In this document: piece after piece, positions 1 through 8,792 of the stretch
How positions within the stretch are numbered: the first letter of the stretch is position 1
Layout of the letters: the number at the start of each line of letters is the position of its first letter
Origin: Orlajensenia sp037404875
GTDB taxonomy: Bacteria > Actinomycetota > Actinomycetes > Actinomycetales > Microbacteriaceae
Length of the DNA stretch: 64,000 bases
Assembly (NCBI RefSeq): GCF_037404875.1
Contig: NZ_JBBELO010000024.1
Span: 1 to 64,000, forward strand
Direction: 5' to 3'
Made by a program: the position numbers and the translations under genes
The notes under the pieces: model-generated
The model's input: only the letters and a program-made list of their open reading frames with translations
Told to the model about the DNA's origin: nothing
Databases searched by the model: none

Positions 1-64
1 TCAGACCGACCCGCCAGCTCTTACACAGAGAATCTGACACCCTCGAGCCGGCACCCCCTACCAG

Positions 65-583
65 GTGCGCACCGAAGTGTTCGTCACCGTCCCCGTCCTC
101 CGACTCATCGGCACCGACGAAGGTGCTGGTGAGGCCGGGGCGGAGGCTGCCCGGCAGATCGCCGCCGCGGACGCGGCCACGCTGGAGGGGTACGGCATCA
201 TCGATGATGACACCGCCCGGGCCCTGTTCGCCCAGGCCCCCAGTTTCCGGCGGATCGCCACCGACCCCTTCACCGGCATCAAGCTGGCGTTGGGTCGCAC
301 CCGGTACCGGCCGACACGTGAGATGCGGGACTGGCTGCGACTGAAATACCGCACCTGCGCGGAACCCGGCTGCAACCGGCCCGCCAAGGAATGCGACATC
401 GACCACTCCCACGACTGGCAATACGGCGGCACCACCGACGAGACCAACCTCGCCAACCTCTGCGAACCCGGCCACACCGTCAAACACGAAACCCGGTTCC
501 AATACGAACGAAACCGAGCCGGCACCCTCACCATCACCACCCCCACCGGGTACAGCAAAGACACCGACGAACCACCCTTCTGA
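65..583 (+). CDS. HNH endonuclease domain protein (13E12/DUF222-type), C-terminal part
   Basis: This is the C-terminal part of a protein of the actinobacterial 13E12-repeat (DUF222 plus HNH) family. The HNH core lies at residues 98-141 counted from the GTG at 65: Cys98, Cys103, DIDH at 111-114, Asn128, Cys133, His137 and His141. The stretch before it (VFVTVPVL onwards) matches the end of the DUF222 region. Complete members are usually 400-500 residues, so more than half is missing. An in-frame TGA at 35-37 closes the frame upstream, and neither other frame of bases 1-64 reads like the missing domain. The gene is therefore either cut by the window edge and broken by a frameshift, or a degraded copy. 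The GTG at 65 is only the first available start, not a convincing one. Members are common, variable and often repeated in these genomes, and their role is not settled. Confidence 0.7.
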   Translation: MRTEVFVTVPVLRLIGTDEGAGEAGAEAARQIAAADAATLEGYGIIDDDTARALFAQAPSFRRIATDPFTGIKLALGRTRYRPTREMRDWLRLKYRTCAEPGCNRPAKECDIDHSHDWQYGGTTDETNLANLCEPGHTVKHETRFQYERNRAGTLTITTPTGYSKDTDEPPF

Positions 584-639
584 CCTGGCCACCGGTGCTC
601 GGCCTCCGCCTAGATGCCGGCGGCGGCATACACCGGGTA

Positions 640-645
640 TACCGT
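640..645 (+). promoter_or_regulatory. -10 box of a leaderless promoter for the PlsC-like gene
   Basis: TACCGT fits the TANNNT pattern of actinobacterial -10 boxes. It ends 6 nt before the ATG at 652, so transcription would start at or next to the start codon. The ATG has no usable Shine-Dalgarno site, because AAGG directly touches it and a stop codon lies in frame at 646-648. Leaderless translation would explain this start. Confidence 0.45.
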
Positions 646-651
646 TGAAGG

Positions 652-1407
652 ATGGTCGACGAGAGCCCGGCGCCGAGCGCTGCCGTTCCCCGGCCCGGCT
701 TTCTCTACGCGTTCTGCAAGGCATTGCTGTGGCCTCTCGTGATGCTCTACTTCCGGCCGCGCATCCTGGGTCGACGCAACGTTCCCCGCAGCGGACCGGT
801 CATCTTCGCGAGCAACCACCTCTCGTTCATCGACAGCATCGCCATTCCGATCGGAGCTCCCCGACGACTCCAGTTCATGGCCAAGTCCGTGTACTTCGAG
901 GGGACCGGGGTCAAGGGGTCCGTCATCCGCTGGTTCTTCCGCTCCATCGGGGTCGTACCCGTCGAGCGAGGTGCCGGCGCGGCCGGCCAGGAGTCGCTCG
1001 AGATCGGCACCCGCATCCTCGCCTCCGGAGGCGCGTTCGCCCTCTATCCCGAGGGAACCCGGTCGCTGGACGGCCGGCTGTACAAGGGTCGTACCGGGGT
1101 GGCCTTCCTCGCGCTGTCGACTGGGGCCACAGTCGTGCCCGTCGGCCTGCGCGGAACCGAGCGCATCCAGCCCGTCGGCACCAACGTGCCGCGGCCGCGC
1201 CGCTTCACCGTCGCCTTCGGCGAGCCGCTCGACCTGAGCGTGCACGGGCCGGCGACGTCGGGTCGGGCCCGTCGGCATGCGACCGACGACATCATGGCGG
1301 CCATCCACGCCCTCAGCGGCCAGGAGCTCGCCGACGCGTACAACGAGGTTCCGCCCTCGGGCGTTGCCCGCCTCGTGGATCGGGTGCTGCCCCGCGAGCG
1401 ACGCTGA
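652..1407 (+). CDS. 1-acyl-sn-glycerol-3-phosphate acyltransferase family protein (PlsC-like)
   Basis: This is a membrane-associated lysophospholipid acyltransferase of 251 residues. The family transfers a fatty acyl group to lysophosphatidic acid or a related acceptor in phospholipid synthesis at the inner face of the membrane. The catalytic HX4D motif is NHLSFID, with His56 and Asp61. The phosphate-binding motif is PEGTR, with Glu134 to Arg137. A hydrophobic stretch at about residues 17-34 can hold the protein on the membrane. The length is typical. The ATG at 652 is the only start, since a stop sits at 646-648. The following gene begins 41 bases after the stop and may be co-transcribed. 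Actinobacterial genomes carry several PlsC paralogues, so the exact acyl acceptor cannot be told from sequence. Confidence 0.9.
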   Translation: MVDESPAPSAAVPRPGFLYAFCKALLWPLVMLYFRPRILGRRNVPRSGPVIFASNHLSFIDSIAIPIGAPRRLQFMAKSVYFEGTGVKGSVIRWFFRSIGVVPVERGAGAAGQESLEIGTRILASGGAFALYPEGTRSLDGRLYKGRTGVAFLALSTGATVVPVGLRGTERIQPVGTNVPRPRRFTVAFGEPLDLSVHGPATSGRARRHATDDIMAAIHALSGQELADAYNEVPPSGVARLVDRVLPRERR

Positions 1408-1448
1408 GTCCCGCGTTGCTCCCAGCCGCCGCCGGTAGGGTGTGCGCC

Positions 1449-2402
1449 GTGGGGAACAGCAGGCTGCCGCGGATGCGCGGCATCATCGCAGTGATCGCGA
1501 CGGCGCTCACGCTCGCCGTTCTCACGGTGGCGGCTCCCGCCCCCTCCGCGGTGGCGCAGGGCAGCCACACGGACGCCGGAATCCGGCAGCATCCGCTCGT
1601 CGCCGTCGACGGGGGCAGGCTGCCACGCGACGCCGACGACTTCGACCCCGGCTTCATCGTCAGCGACTACAACTTCTTCAATGCGGACGCGATGACCTCG
1701 CGACAGGTACAGGAGTTCCTCGAGAGCATCGCCTGCCGTCCCAAGGACGACTCCCCCTGCCTGGCCGATTACACCGAGACCACGACGAGCAAGCCGGCAC
1801 AGGAGCCGGGACACTGCAGCGCCTACCGGGGAGCCGCCGACGAGTCGGCCGCGCGCATCATCACCCGGGTGGCGAAGGCGTGCGGCATCAGTCCGCGCAC
1901 GCTGCTCGTGCTGCTGCAGAAGGAGCAGTCGCTGCTCACCCGCCCCGACGCACGCGGCTACCTGCGCGCGACCGGGTACGCGTGCCCCGACACCGCCGAC
2001 TGCGACGCCGACTACTTCGGCTTCTTCAACCAGGTCTACAGCGCCGCCTGGCAGTTCCGTCAGTACACCCAGCATCCCGCGAGGGCTTACCACGTCGGCT
2101 CGGTTCCGGTGAGCTTCGACCCGGATGCCGCCTGCGGCGCCGCAGAGGTGGGCATCCGCAACCAGGCGACCGCCAACCTGTACAACTACACGCCGTACCA
2201 GCCCAACGATGCCGCCCTCGCTGACCTCGGCGGGGAGGGAGACGCCTGTTCGTCGCACGGCAACCTGAACTTCTGGATGCTCTACACGAAGTGGTTCGGA
2301 GACCCGACCGCCCAGCCCTACCCCACGATCTTCGGACCGTGCGCGAACATCGTCGGCGGGCAGCCGTGCAGACCGCCGCGCTGGATCGGGGACGGCGCCT
2401 GA
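1449..2402 (+). CDS. Secreted protein of unknown function
   Basis: The protein has about 317 residues and a clear N-terminal signal sequence: a basic start with RLPRMR, a hydrophobic run up to about residue 28, then an APAPSAVAQG cleavage region. The mature part contains a block reading NFFNADAMTSRQVQEFL, several paired cysteines suggesting disulfides, and a YTKWFGDP stretch near the C-terminus. I recall similar proteins in Microbacteriaceae, sometimes loosely called hemagglutinin-like, but no activity is established that I know of. The segment AARIITRVAKACGISPRTLLVLLQKEQSLL resembles the helical start of lysozyme- or transglycosylase-like folds, with a possible catalytic Glu in KEQS; this is speculation. 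The GTG at 1449 is preferred because a TAGGGT box and a GGTAGGG stretch lie just upstream. Alternatives are GTG at 1440 and ATG at 1473. Confidence 0.7.
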   Translation: MGNSRLPRMRGIIAVIATALTLAVLTVAAPAPSAVAQGSHTDAGIRQHPLVAVDGGRLPRDADDFDPGFIVSDYNFFNADAMTSRQVQEFLESIACRPKDDSPCLADYTETTTSKPAQEPGHCSAYRGAADESAARIITRVAKACGISPRTLLVLLQKEQSLLTRPDARGYLRATGYACPDTADCDADYFGFFNQVYSAAWQFRQYTQHPARAYHVGSVPVSFDPDAACGAAEVGIRNQATANLYNYTPYQPNDAALADLGGEGDACSSHGNLNFWMLYTKWFGDPTAQPYPTIFGPCANIVGGQPCRPPRWIGDGA

Positions 2403-2436
2403 CTCCCCGGCAGACGAACCCGCGCGCGGCTTCGCC

Positions 2437-2931
2437 CTACGGCCGTCGCTCCCGGTAGCTGCGCGCCTTCGCACGATTGCCGCAGAGCCCCATGTCGCAC
2501 CACGCGCGCGATCCGTTGCGGGAGCGGTCGTAGAACGCGTAAGCGCAGTCCTCGGCACGGCAGAGCCTGATGCGTCCCAGGCGGCCCTCAATGCTCAGCG
2601 TGAAGGCGCTCGCGAGCACCGCCTCGCAGACGGTGCTCGCCTGGGCCTGCACCGTACCGCCGGTGAGTCGGATCGGAACGCTCGCCGCGGGGGACTCGAC
2701 CGGCTCGCCGCTCGCCAGGGAGCGCAGCGCCCCCCGCAGCTCTCGGACCTGGCCGAGGTCACCACCCGTGAGGCCCCGCGCCCGCGCCCAAGCCTCGAGC
2801 TCGGTCGGCGTGGTGATCTCGTCGGTGCCCTCCTCGATATCCACCGAGTTCAGGAACGCGATCATGAGCTCCTGCGCGCGCTCCGACGGGCCGTTCGCGC
2901 CACGCTCCGGCACGTTTCCGCCATCCGTCAT
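2437..2931 (-). CDS. CGNR zinc-finger / ABATE-domain protein, probable transcription regulator
   Basis: The protein has 164 residues. The N-terminal half is the ABATE-like (formerly DUF1470) domain, proposed to sense a small ligand. The C-terminal half is the CGNR zinc finger, thought to bind DNA. Four candidate zinc ligands are visible at Cys124, Cys129, Cys145 and Cys150, and the CGNR signature sits at 150-153. The length is slightly under the usual 180-200 residues, with a short N-terminal part. The gene is transcribed away from the small unknown gene at 3034. A GGTTAC-N8-GTAACC palindrome lies 24 bases upstream of its start, which suggests that it controls itself and perhaps the divergent gene. 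That link is inference. The effector is unknown. Confidence 0.85.
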   Translation of the reverse strand: MTDGGNVPERGANGPSERAQELMIAFLNSVDIEEGTDEITTPTELEAWARARGLTGGDLGQVRELRGALRSLASGEPVESPAASVPIRLTGGTVQAQASTVCEAVLASAFTLSIEGRLGRIRLCRAEDCAYAFYDRSRNGSRAWCDMGLCGNRAKARSYRERRP

Positions 2932-2954
2932 GAAACCACTGTACAGCCGTTGAT

Positions 2955-2974
2955 GGTTACGTTAGCCTGTAACC
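2955..2974. promoter_or_regulatory. Palindromic operator candidate between divergent genes
   Basis: GGTTAC at 2955-2960 and GTAACC at 2969-2974 are perfect inverted halves with an 8-base spacer. The site lies in the 102-base gap between the CGNR gene, which starts at 2931 on the minus strand, and the small gene at 3034. Its size and position suit a dimeric regulator, and the adjacent CGNR protein is the obvious candidate. A CCGGTGA direct repeat follows immediately, at about 2973-2979 and 2990-2996. Confidence 0.5.
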
Positions 2975-3033
2975 GGTGAATAGATATAGCCGGTGACGGG
3001 TATCGCCGCCGGCGCGAGGCGACGGAGCACGAC

Positions 3034-3306
3034 ATGAACCCGCTCATCTTCTGGGCCATCCGTGACACCCGGGTGCTCGACCACAGCAGCGATGACGAGC
3101 ATCTGGCCCACCAGCGGCTCGAGCACGGAGACGAACTCGCCGCCCTCGACCGCGACGGGCGCTGGGTGGCGGCCATCCGGCGTTGGTCCCAGCAGGATGC
3201 CGAGGCTGCGACGCTCGATGGCCGCGACCAGGCGCACGAGAGCATCCGTGCCGCACACGGCCGCCCGATCGCACCGCACACCCCGCCCGCTGTCCCCGGC
3301 TACTGA
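3034..3306 (+). CDS. Small hypothetical protein
   Basis: This is a 90-residue, strongly charged, His- and Asp-rich protein with no signal peptide or membrane segment. I do not recognise a family. Codon use is clearly coding-like, with almost every third position G or C, and a GACGGAGC stretch about 9 bases before the ATG can serve as ribosome site. It is divergent from the CGNR regulator and shares a 102-base regulatory gap with it, so it may be the regulated gene. It ends 85 bases before gabT. A spurious prediction in high-GC DNA cannot be excluded, since open frames also exist on the other strand here. Confidence 0.5.
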   Translation: MNPLIFWAIRDTRVLDHSSDDEHLAHQRLEHGDELAALDRDGRWVAAIRRWSQQDAEAATLDGRDQAHESIRAAHGRPIAPHTPPAVPGY

Positions 3307-3376
3307 TCCGCTGGCTGGGGGCGCATCCGGGCGCCGATCCGACCTCGCTCGTACGCCCGAGCGGAGCGGCGAACGG

Positions 3377-3382
3377 TAGGCT
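3377..3382 (+). promoter_or_regulatory. -10 box upstream of gabT
   Basis: TAGGCT lies 9 bases before the gabT ATG at 3392. The same hexamer precedes ald (10191), cysK (53297) and cysE (54326) in this window, so it appears to be a favoured -10 sequence here. The start of the mRNA would fall within 0-3 bases of the ATG. Confidence 0.45.
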
Positions 3383-3391
3383 TGGGGCACC

Positions 3392-4759
3392 ATGACTGAG
3401 CCCACCGCCACCCTCGAAACCCCGGTCTACAGCGTTCCCCAGGAGCGTCGCATCATCACAGAGGTTCCGGGGCCGCGGTCCCGCGCCATCCACGAGCGCC
3501 GTTCGGCCGTCGTCTCCAGCGGCGTCTCCTCCACCCTTCCCGTCTACATCGAGAAGGCGAACGGCGCGGTGCTCGTCGACGTCGACGGCAACCAGTTCGT
3601 CGACTTCGGAGCCGGCATCGGCGTGACGACCGTCGGCCACACCGAGGCCGGGGTGGTCCAGGCCGCCGCGTCGCAGTTGCAGGACGTCATCCACACCCTG
3701 TTCACCATCACTCCGTACGAGGAGTACGTGCGCGTCGCCGAGCTGCTCGCCGAGCACACCCCTGGCGACTGGGCGAAGAAGAGCGTGCTGGTCAACTCGG
3801 GTGCCGAGGCCGTCGAGAACGGTGTGAAGATCGCACGCAAGTACACCGGCCGCCGAGCCGTCGCCGTGCTCGATCACGCGTACCACGGCCGCACCAACCT
3901 GACGATGGCGATGAACTACAAGGCGATGCCGTACGCGACCGGCTTCGGTCCCCTCGCCGGTGACGTCTACCACGCCCCCAGCTCCTACCCCTACCGCGAC
4001 GGACTCTCGGGCGCGGATGCCGCGGCCCGCACGATCGGGTGGCTCGAGAAGGTCATCGGCGCATCCGACCTGGCCTGCCTCGTCGTCGAACCCATCCAGG
4101 GTGAGGGCGGCTTCATGGTTCCGGCCGACGGCTACCTGCCCGCCCTGCAGGAGTGGTGCACCGCGAACGGCGTCGTCTTCATCGCCGACGAGATCCAGAG
4201 CGGCATGGCCCGCACCGGCCGCTACTACGCGAGCGAGCACTTCGGGCTCGAGCCCGATCTCGTGCTCACCGCGAAGGGCATCGCCGGCGGACTCCCGCTC
4301 GCCGCGGTCACGGGCCGCGCCCAGATCATGGATGCCGCACAGCCCGGCGGACTCGGGGGCACGTTCGGCGGCAACCCGGTCGCGTGCGCCGCGGCCGTCG
4401 CCGTCTTCGAGGCCATCGAGGCGGGCGACCTGCTCGCCCAGGCCGAGCGCATCGAGCGCACCTTGACGGCCGGCCTGCAAGAGCTCGCCGAACGGTACGA
4501 CATCATCGGCGAGATCCGCGGTCGCGGAGCCATGGTCGCCATCGAACTCGTGCAGCCCGGAACGGCGAAGACCACGAAGGCCCCCTACCCCGAGGCCGTG
4601 AGCCGCATCACCACGTTCGCGGCGCAGCAGGGCGTGCTGTTCCTCAGCGCGGGCACCTACGGGAACGTGCTGCGGTTCCTCCCGAGCCTCGCGGTCACCG
4701 ACGAGCTCATCACCGATGCGCTCGGCGTGCTCGCCGACGCCCTGGCCGACCTCGCCTGA
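3392..4759 (+). CDS. gabT: 4-aminobutyrate--2-oxoglutarate transaminase
   Basis: This is a PLP-dependent class III aminotransferase of 455 residues that converts GABA plus 2-oxoglutarate into succinate semialdehyde and glutamate in the cytoplasm. The Schiff-base lysine is Lys295 in LTAKGIAGGLPLAAV. The NSGAEAVENGVK phosphate-binding region, the DHAYHGR motif and IADEIQSG before the lysine are all present. Full length agrees with actinobacterial GabT. The neighbours support a role in polyamine/GABA catabolism: the polyamine importer potABCD lies convergently downstream, and an asparaginase-type amidohydrolase starts one base after the gabT stop. No succinate semialdehyde dehydrogenase gene is in the window. 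The enzyme may also accept related omega-amino acids. Confidence 0.92.
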   Translation: MTEPTATLETPVYSVPQERRIITEVPGPRSRAIHERRSAVVSSGVSSTLPVYIEKANGAVLVDVDGNQFVDFGAGIGVTTVGHTEAGVVQAAASQLQDVIHTLFTITPYEEYVRVAELLAEHTPGDWAKKSVLVNSGAEAVENGVKIARKYTGRRAVAVLDHAYHGRTNLTMAMNYKAMPYATGFGPLAGDVYHAPSSYPYRDGLSGADAAARTIGWLEKVIGASDLACLVVEPIQGEGGFMVPADGYLPALQEWCTANGVVFIADEIQSGMARTGRYYASEHFGLEPDLVLTAKGIAGGLPLAAVTGRAQIMDAAQPGGLGGTFGGNPVACAAAVAVFEAIEAGDLLAQAERIERTLTAGLQELAERYDIIGEIRGRGAMVAIELVQPGTAKTTKAPYPEAVSRITTFAAQQGVLFLSAGTYGNVLRFLPSLAVTDELITDALGVLADALADLA

Positions 4760-4760
4760 C

Positions 4761-5750
4761 GTGTCGGAGACCTTCGCCGTCGAAGCCGCCGTCGAACTCG
4801 CCGTCGTGGAACGCAGCGGTTTCATCGAGTCGCGTCACGCCGGCTCCGCCATCGTGCTCTCGCCGACGGGCGAGGTGATCCGCACCCTCGGCGACGTCTC
4901 GGCGCCCGTGTTCTCGCGATCGTGCCTCAAGCCCTTCCAGGCGGTCGCCGTGATGTCGAGCGGAGTCAACCTGCGCGGTGAGGATGCCGCCATCGCCACC
5001 GCGAGCCACTCGGGAACCGCTCGGCACGTCGATCTCGTACGCGGCGTGCTCGCGCGGGCAGGCGTTCCGGAGTCGGCGCTCGGCTGCCCGCCCGCGCTCC
5101 CCCAGGACTCCGCAGCGCGTGACGCGATCGTGCGCAGCGGCGGCGCCCCCGCGCCCGTCTACATGAACTGCTCGGGCAAGCACGCGGCCATGCTCGCGGC
5201 GTGCGTGCGCAGCGGGTGGGACCTCGCGGGCTACCTCGAGCCCGAGCACCCGCTGCAGAAGCGCATCCTCGACATCCTCGAACGTCTCACGGGGGAACGC
5301 CCGTCGGCGAGCGGCGTCGACGGCTGCGGTGCACCGGTGCACGCGATCTCGCTCGCGGCGCTCGCCCACGGCATCCAGCGCATCGCCACCTCGACGCCGT
5401 CCTCTCCGTTCGCGCTCTACCGCGAGGCGGGCGCGCTCACGGAGGCGGTGCGCGAGCACCCCTGGGTGATCGCCGGCCCCGGACTCGGCGACTCGATCAT
5501 CATCGAGCGTCTCGGCGTGTTCTCGAAGTACGGCGCAGAGGGATCCGTCATGGTGGTCGCCCCCGACGGCACGACGGTCGCGCTCAAGGTGCTCGACGGC
5601 AACACGCGTGCCGTGCACGCGGTGGCGCTGCGCCTGCTCGTGCAGGCCGGCGCTCTCGACGCAGCGGCGGTCGAGCCCGTGCTGCAGGAGCTGGATCTCT
5701 GGGTGCTCGGCGGCACGCGTCGGGTGGGCAGCATCCGCGCCACCGTCTGA
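4761..5750 (+). CDS. Asparaginase (L-asparaginase II / thermolabile type family)
   Basis: The 329-residue protein belongs to the family of Rhizobium-type L-asparaginase (Pfam L-asparaginase II), which is unrelated to the E. coli AnsA/AnsB fold. It hydrolyses asparagine to aspartate and ammonia, probably in the cytoplasm. Family blocks are visible: VVERSGFIESRHAGSA at the N-terminus, SRSCLKPFQA, ATASHSG, MNCSGKHAAMLAAC and VDGCGAPVHAISL. The serine, lysine and cysteine residues in these blocks form the family's active site and zinc site. The GTG at 4761 starts one base after the gabT stop, so the two genes form a tight pair. The 3' end faces potC with only 19 bases between. Deamidation beside a transaminase suggests nitrogen scavenging; another amide substrate is possible. 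Confidence 0.85.
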   Translation: MSETFAVEAAVELAVVERSGFIESRHAGSAIVLSPTGEVIRTLGDVSAPVFSRSCLKPFQAVAVMSSGVNLRGEDAAIATASHSGTARHVDLVRGVLARAGVPESALGCPPALPQDSAARDAIVRSGGAPAPVYMNCSGKHAAMLAACVRSGWDLAGYLEPEHPLQKRILDILERLTGERPSASGVDGCGAPVHAISLAALAHGIQRIATSTPSSPFALYREAGALTEAVREHPWVIAGPGLGDSIIIERLGVFSKYGAEGSVMVVAPDGTTVALKVLDGNTRAVHAVALRLLVQAGALDAAAVEPVLQELDLWVLGGTRRVGSIRATV

Positions 5751-5769
5751 GCCGCGCGACGCGGAGGGG

Positions 5770-6675
5770 TCAGCCCCGCGCGAGCCGCCGCCGGCGCAGC
5801 GCCTGCGACACCTGCGCCACGAGCACGAGCACGATCGCGAACAGGAACACCGCCGAGGCGATCACGTTGGCCTCGGCCGGGATGCCGCGTGAGGCCGAGA
5901 TGTAGATGTACTTCGGGAAGGTCATCACCGACCCCGAGTTGAAGTTCGTGATGATGAAGTCGTCGAAGCTCAGCGCGAACGACAGCAGGGCCGCCGCGAT
6001 GATGCCGGGCAGCAGCAGGGGGAACGTGATGCGCCAGAACACCTGGGTGGGTGATCCGTAGAGGTCGCGGCCGGCCTCCTCGAGCGCCGGGTCCAGGCTC
6101 GCCACGCGCGCCTTGACGGTGACGACGACGAAGCTGATGCAGAACATGATGTGGGCGATGATGATCGTCAGCATGCCCTTCTGCACGCCGAGCGTGAGGA
6201 ACTGCGCCGCCAGGCCGGCACCGAGCACGACCTCGGGGGTGGCCATCGGCAGGAAGAGCAGCAGGCTGATCGCCGAGCGGGCCCGGAAGCGGTAGCGCAC
6301 CAGGGCGATCGCGATGGCCGTGCCGAGGATGGTCGCGACCACGGTGGAGACGACGCCGATGACGACGCTGTTGCCGAACGACTCGCAGACGGCTCCGTTC
6401 TGCACGGCGCAGACGTTGAGCCACTTGTCGAGGGTGAACCCGCGCCAGGAGATGTTCGACTTGAGAGAGTCGTTGAACGAGAAGACGAACGTGTAGGCGA
6501 TCGGGATGAGCAGGAAGATGAACGCGAGCACGGCGTAGAGCGGCAGCAGCCACGAGCCGACCCCGAAGCGCGTGCCCCTCGGGCGCGCGGGCGACGTGCG
6601 ACCGGGAGCCGCCTCGAGCTCCTCCGTGCCGACCATTCCGGCGACGACCGTTCCGGCCTGCATCTCCCCGCTCAC
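5770..6675 (-). CDS. potC: Polyamine ABC transporter permease (PotC-like)
   Basis: This is an inner-membrane permease of about 301 residues with six predicted helices. It carries the BPD-type EAA loop, EEAGRDLYGSPTQVFWRIT, that docks on the ATPase. It pairs with PotB to form the pore for spermidine/putrescine import. The N-terminal 30 or so residues are cytoplasmic. The GTG at 6675 overlaps the potB stop in GTGA and has a GGAGGAG ribosome site 5 bases before it, which makes it a better start than ATG 6663. It is the last gene of the potD-potA-potB-potC operon. The insertion KWLNVCAVQNGAVCESFGNS contains two cysteines in an extracytoplasmic loop, which may form a disulfide. Confidence 0.92.
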   Translation of the reverse strand: MSGEMQAGTVVAGMVGTEELEAAPGRTSPARPRGTRFGVGSWLLPLYAVLAFIFLLIPIAYTFVFSFNDSLKSNISWRGFTLDKWLNVCAVQNGAVCESFGNSVVIGVVSTVVATILGTAIAIALVRYRFRARSAISLLLFLPMATPEVVLGAGLAAQFLTLGVQKGMLTIIIAHIMFCISFVVVTVKARVASLDPALEEAGRDLYGSPTQVFWRITFPLLLPGIIAAALLSFALSFDDFIITNFNSGSVMTFPKYIYISASRGIPAEANVIASAVFLFAIVLVLVAQVSQALRRRRLARG

Positions 6676-7586
6676 AGCAGCTCCTCCGTTCCACTGCGAC
6701 GCACGTAGACGCCGACGAAGACCAGGATGACCGCCATGAGGATGATCGAGAGCGCCGCGGCCGCCGGATAGTTCAGCAGGACGAGGAAGTTCGCCTCGAT
6801 CACGTTGCCCATCATCTGCGTGTCCGAGCCGCCGAGGAAGTCCCGGCTCGCGTTCACGTAGTCCCCCGCCGCGGGAATGAACGTCAGCAGGGTTCCCGCC
6901 ACGACGCCGGGCATCGAGAGCGGCAACGTGACCGTGCGGAAGATGTGGAAGGGGCTCGCGTAGAGGTCGCTTCCCGCCTCGAGGTAGCGGGTGTCGAGGC
7001 GCTCGAGCGTGGTGAACAGTGGCAGCGTCATGAACGGGATGAAGTTGTACGTCAGGCCGAAGATCACCGCTGCCGGCGTGCCGGTGAAGTGGGCATCCGG
7101 CGCCATGAGGGAGAGCGCCTTGAGTGAGGTGATCACGATGGACTCGTCGGAGAGCAGCTGCTTCCAGGCGAGGGTGCGCAACAGGAAGCTGATGAAGAAC
7201 GGGGCGATCACGAGCACGAGCATGAGGCTCTGCAGCAACGGCCACCGACGGGCCTTGACTCCGATGAAGTACGCCAGCGGGTAGCTGAACAGCAGGGCGA
7301 GCACGGTCGCAGCCAGGGCGTAGCCGAACGAGCGCACGATGTGCGGCCAGTAGGTGCCGACGACGTCGACGTAGTTCTGCCAGTTGAAGGCGAAGTCGTA
7401 CTCGCCGATGTCGCCGAATTCCCGCGGAGCCTGCAGCGAGGTGAGCAGCAGCGAGACGAGCGGTGCCAGGAAGAACAGCACGAGGTAGAGGATGCCCGGT
7501 AGCAGCAGCACGAGGGCGATGCGGCCGGTGCGGCGCGGCGCGGGTTCCGCGCTCGCCGTCGGCGTCGAGAATGCGGCGAAGGCCAT
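6672..7586 (-). CDS. potB: Polyamine ABC transporter permease (PotB-like)
   Basis: This is a 304-residue inner-membrane permease with about six transmembrane helices. The EAA-type loop reads LEAGSDLYASPFHIFRTVTLP and contacts the PotA ATPase. Together with PotC it forms the translocation path for polyamines. The ATG at 7586 starts 7 bases after the potA stop, and its own stop overlaps the potC start by 4 bases (GTGA). A longer open frame reaches 7748 but only by running into potA in another frame, so it is not used. Length and order match PotB of other bacteria. Substrate choice (spermidine, putrescine or both) is not decidable from the permease. Confidence 0.92.
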   Translation of the reverse strand: MAFAAFSTPTASAEPAPRRTGRIALVLLLPGILYLVLFFLAPLVSLLLTSLQAPREFGDIGEYDFAFNWQNYVDVVGTYWPHIVRSFGYALAATVLALLFSYPLAYFIGVKARRWPLLQSLMLVLVIAPFFISFLLRTLAWKQLLSDESIVITSLKALSLMAPDAHFTGTPAAVIFGLTYNFIPFMTLPLFTTLERLDTRYLEAGSDLYASPFHIFRTVTLPLSMPGVVAGTLLTFIPAAGDYVNASRDFLGGSDTQMMGNVIEANFLVLLNYPAAAALSIILMAVILVFVGVYVRRSGTEELL

Positions 7587-7593
7587 CGCGGGG

Positions 7594-8790
<1,197 letters not shown>

Positions 8791-8792
8791 TC

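Noticed and set aside
1..64. Sequencing-adapter remnant as the explanation for the broken start of the HNH gene
   Set aside because: The bases do not match any adapter or mosaic end that I know well enough to name, so the cause stays open.
645..1448. 5' extension of the secreted-protein frame across the acyltransferase gene
   Set aside because: The frame overlaps plsC in another frame and reads as Arg-rich sequence. The signal peptide sets the start near 1449.
3044..4825. 593-codon minus-strand open frame opposite gabT
   Set aside because: No domain and an unnatural composition. gabT on the other strand is unambiguous.
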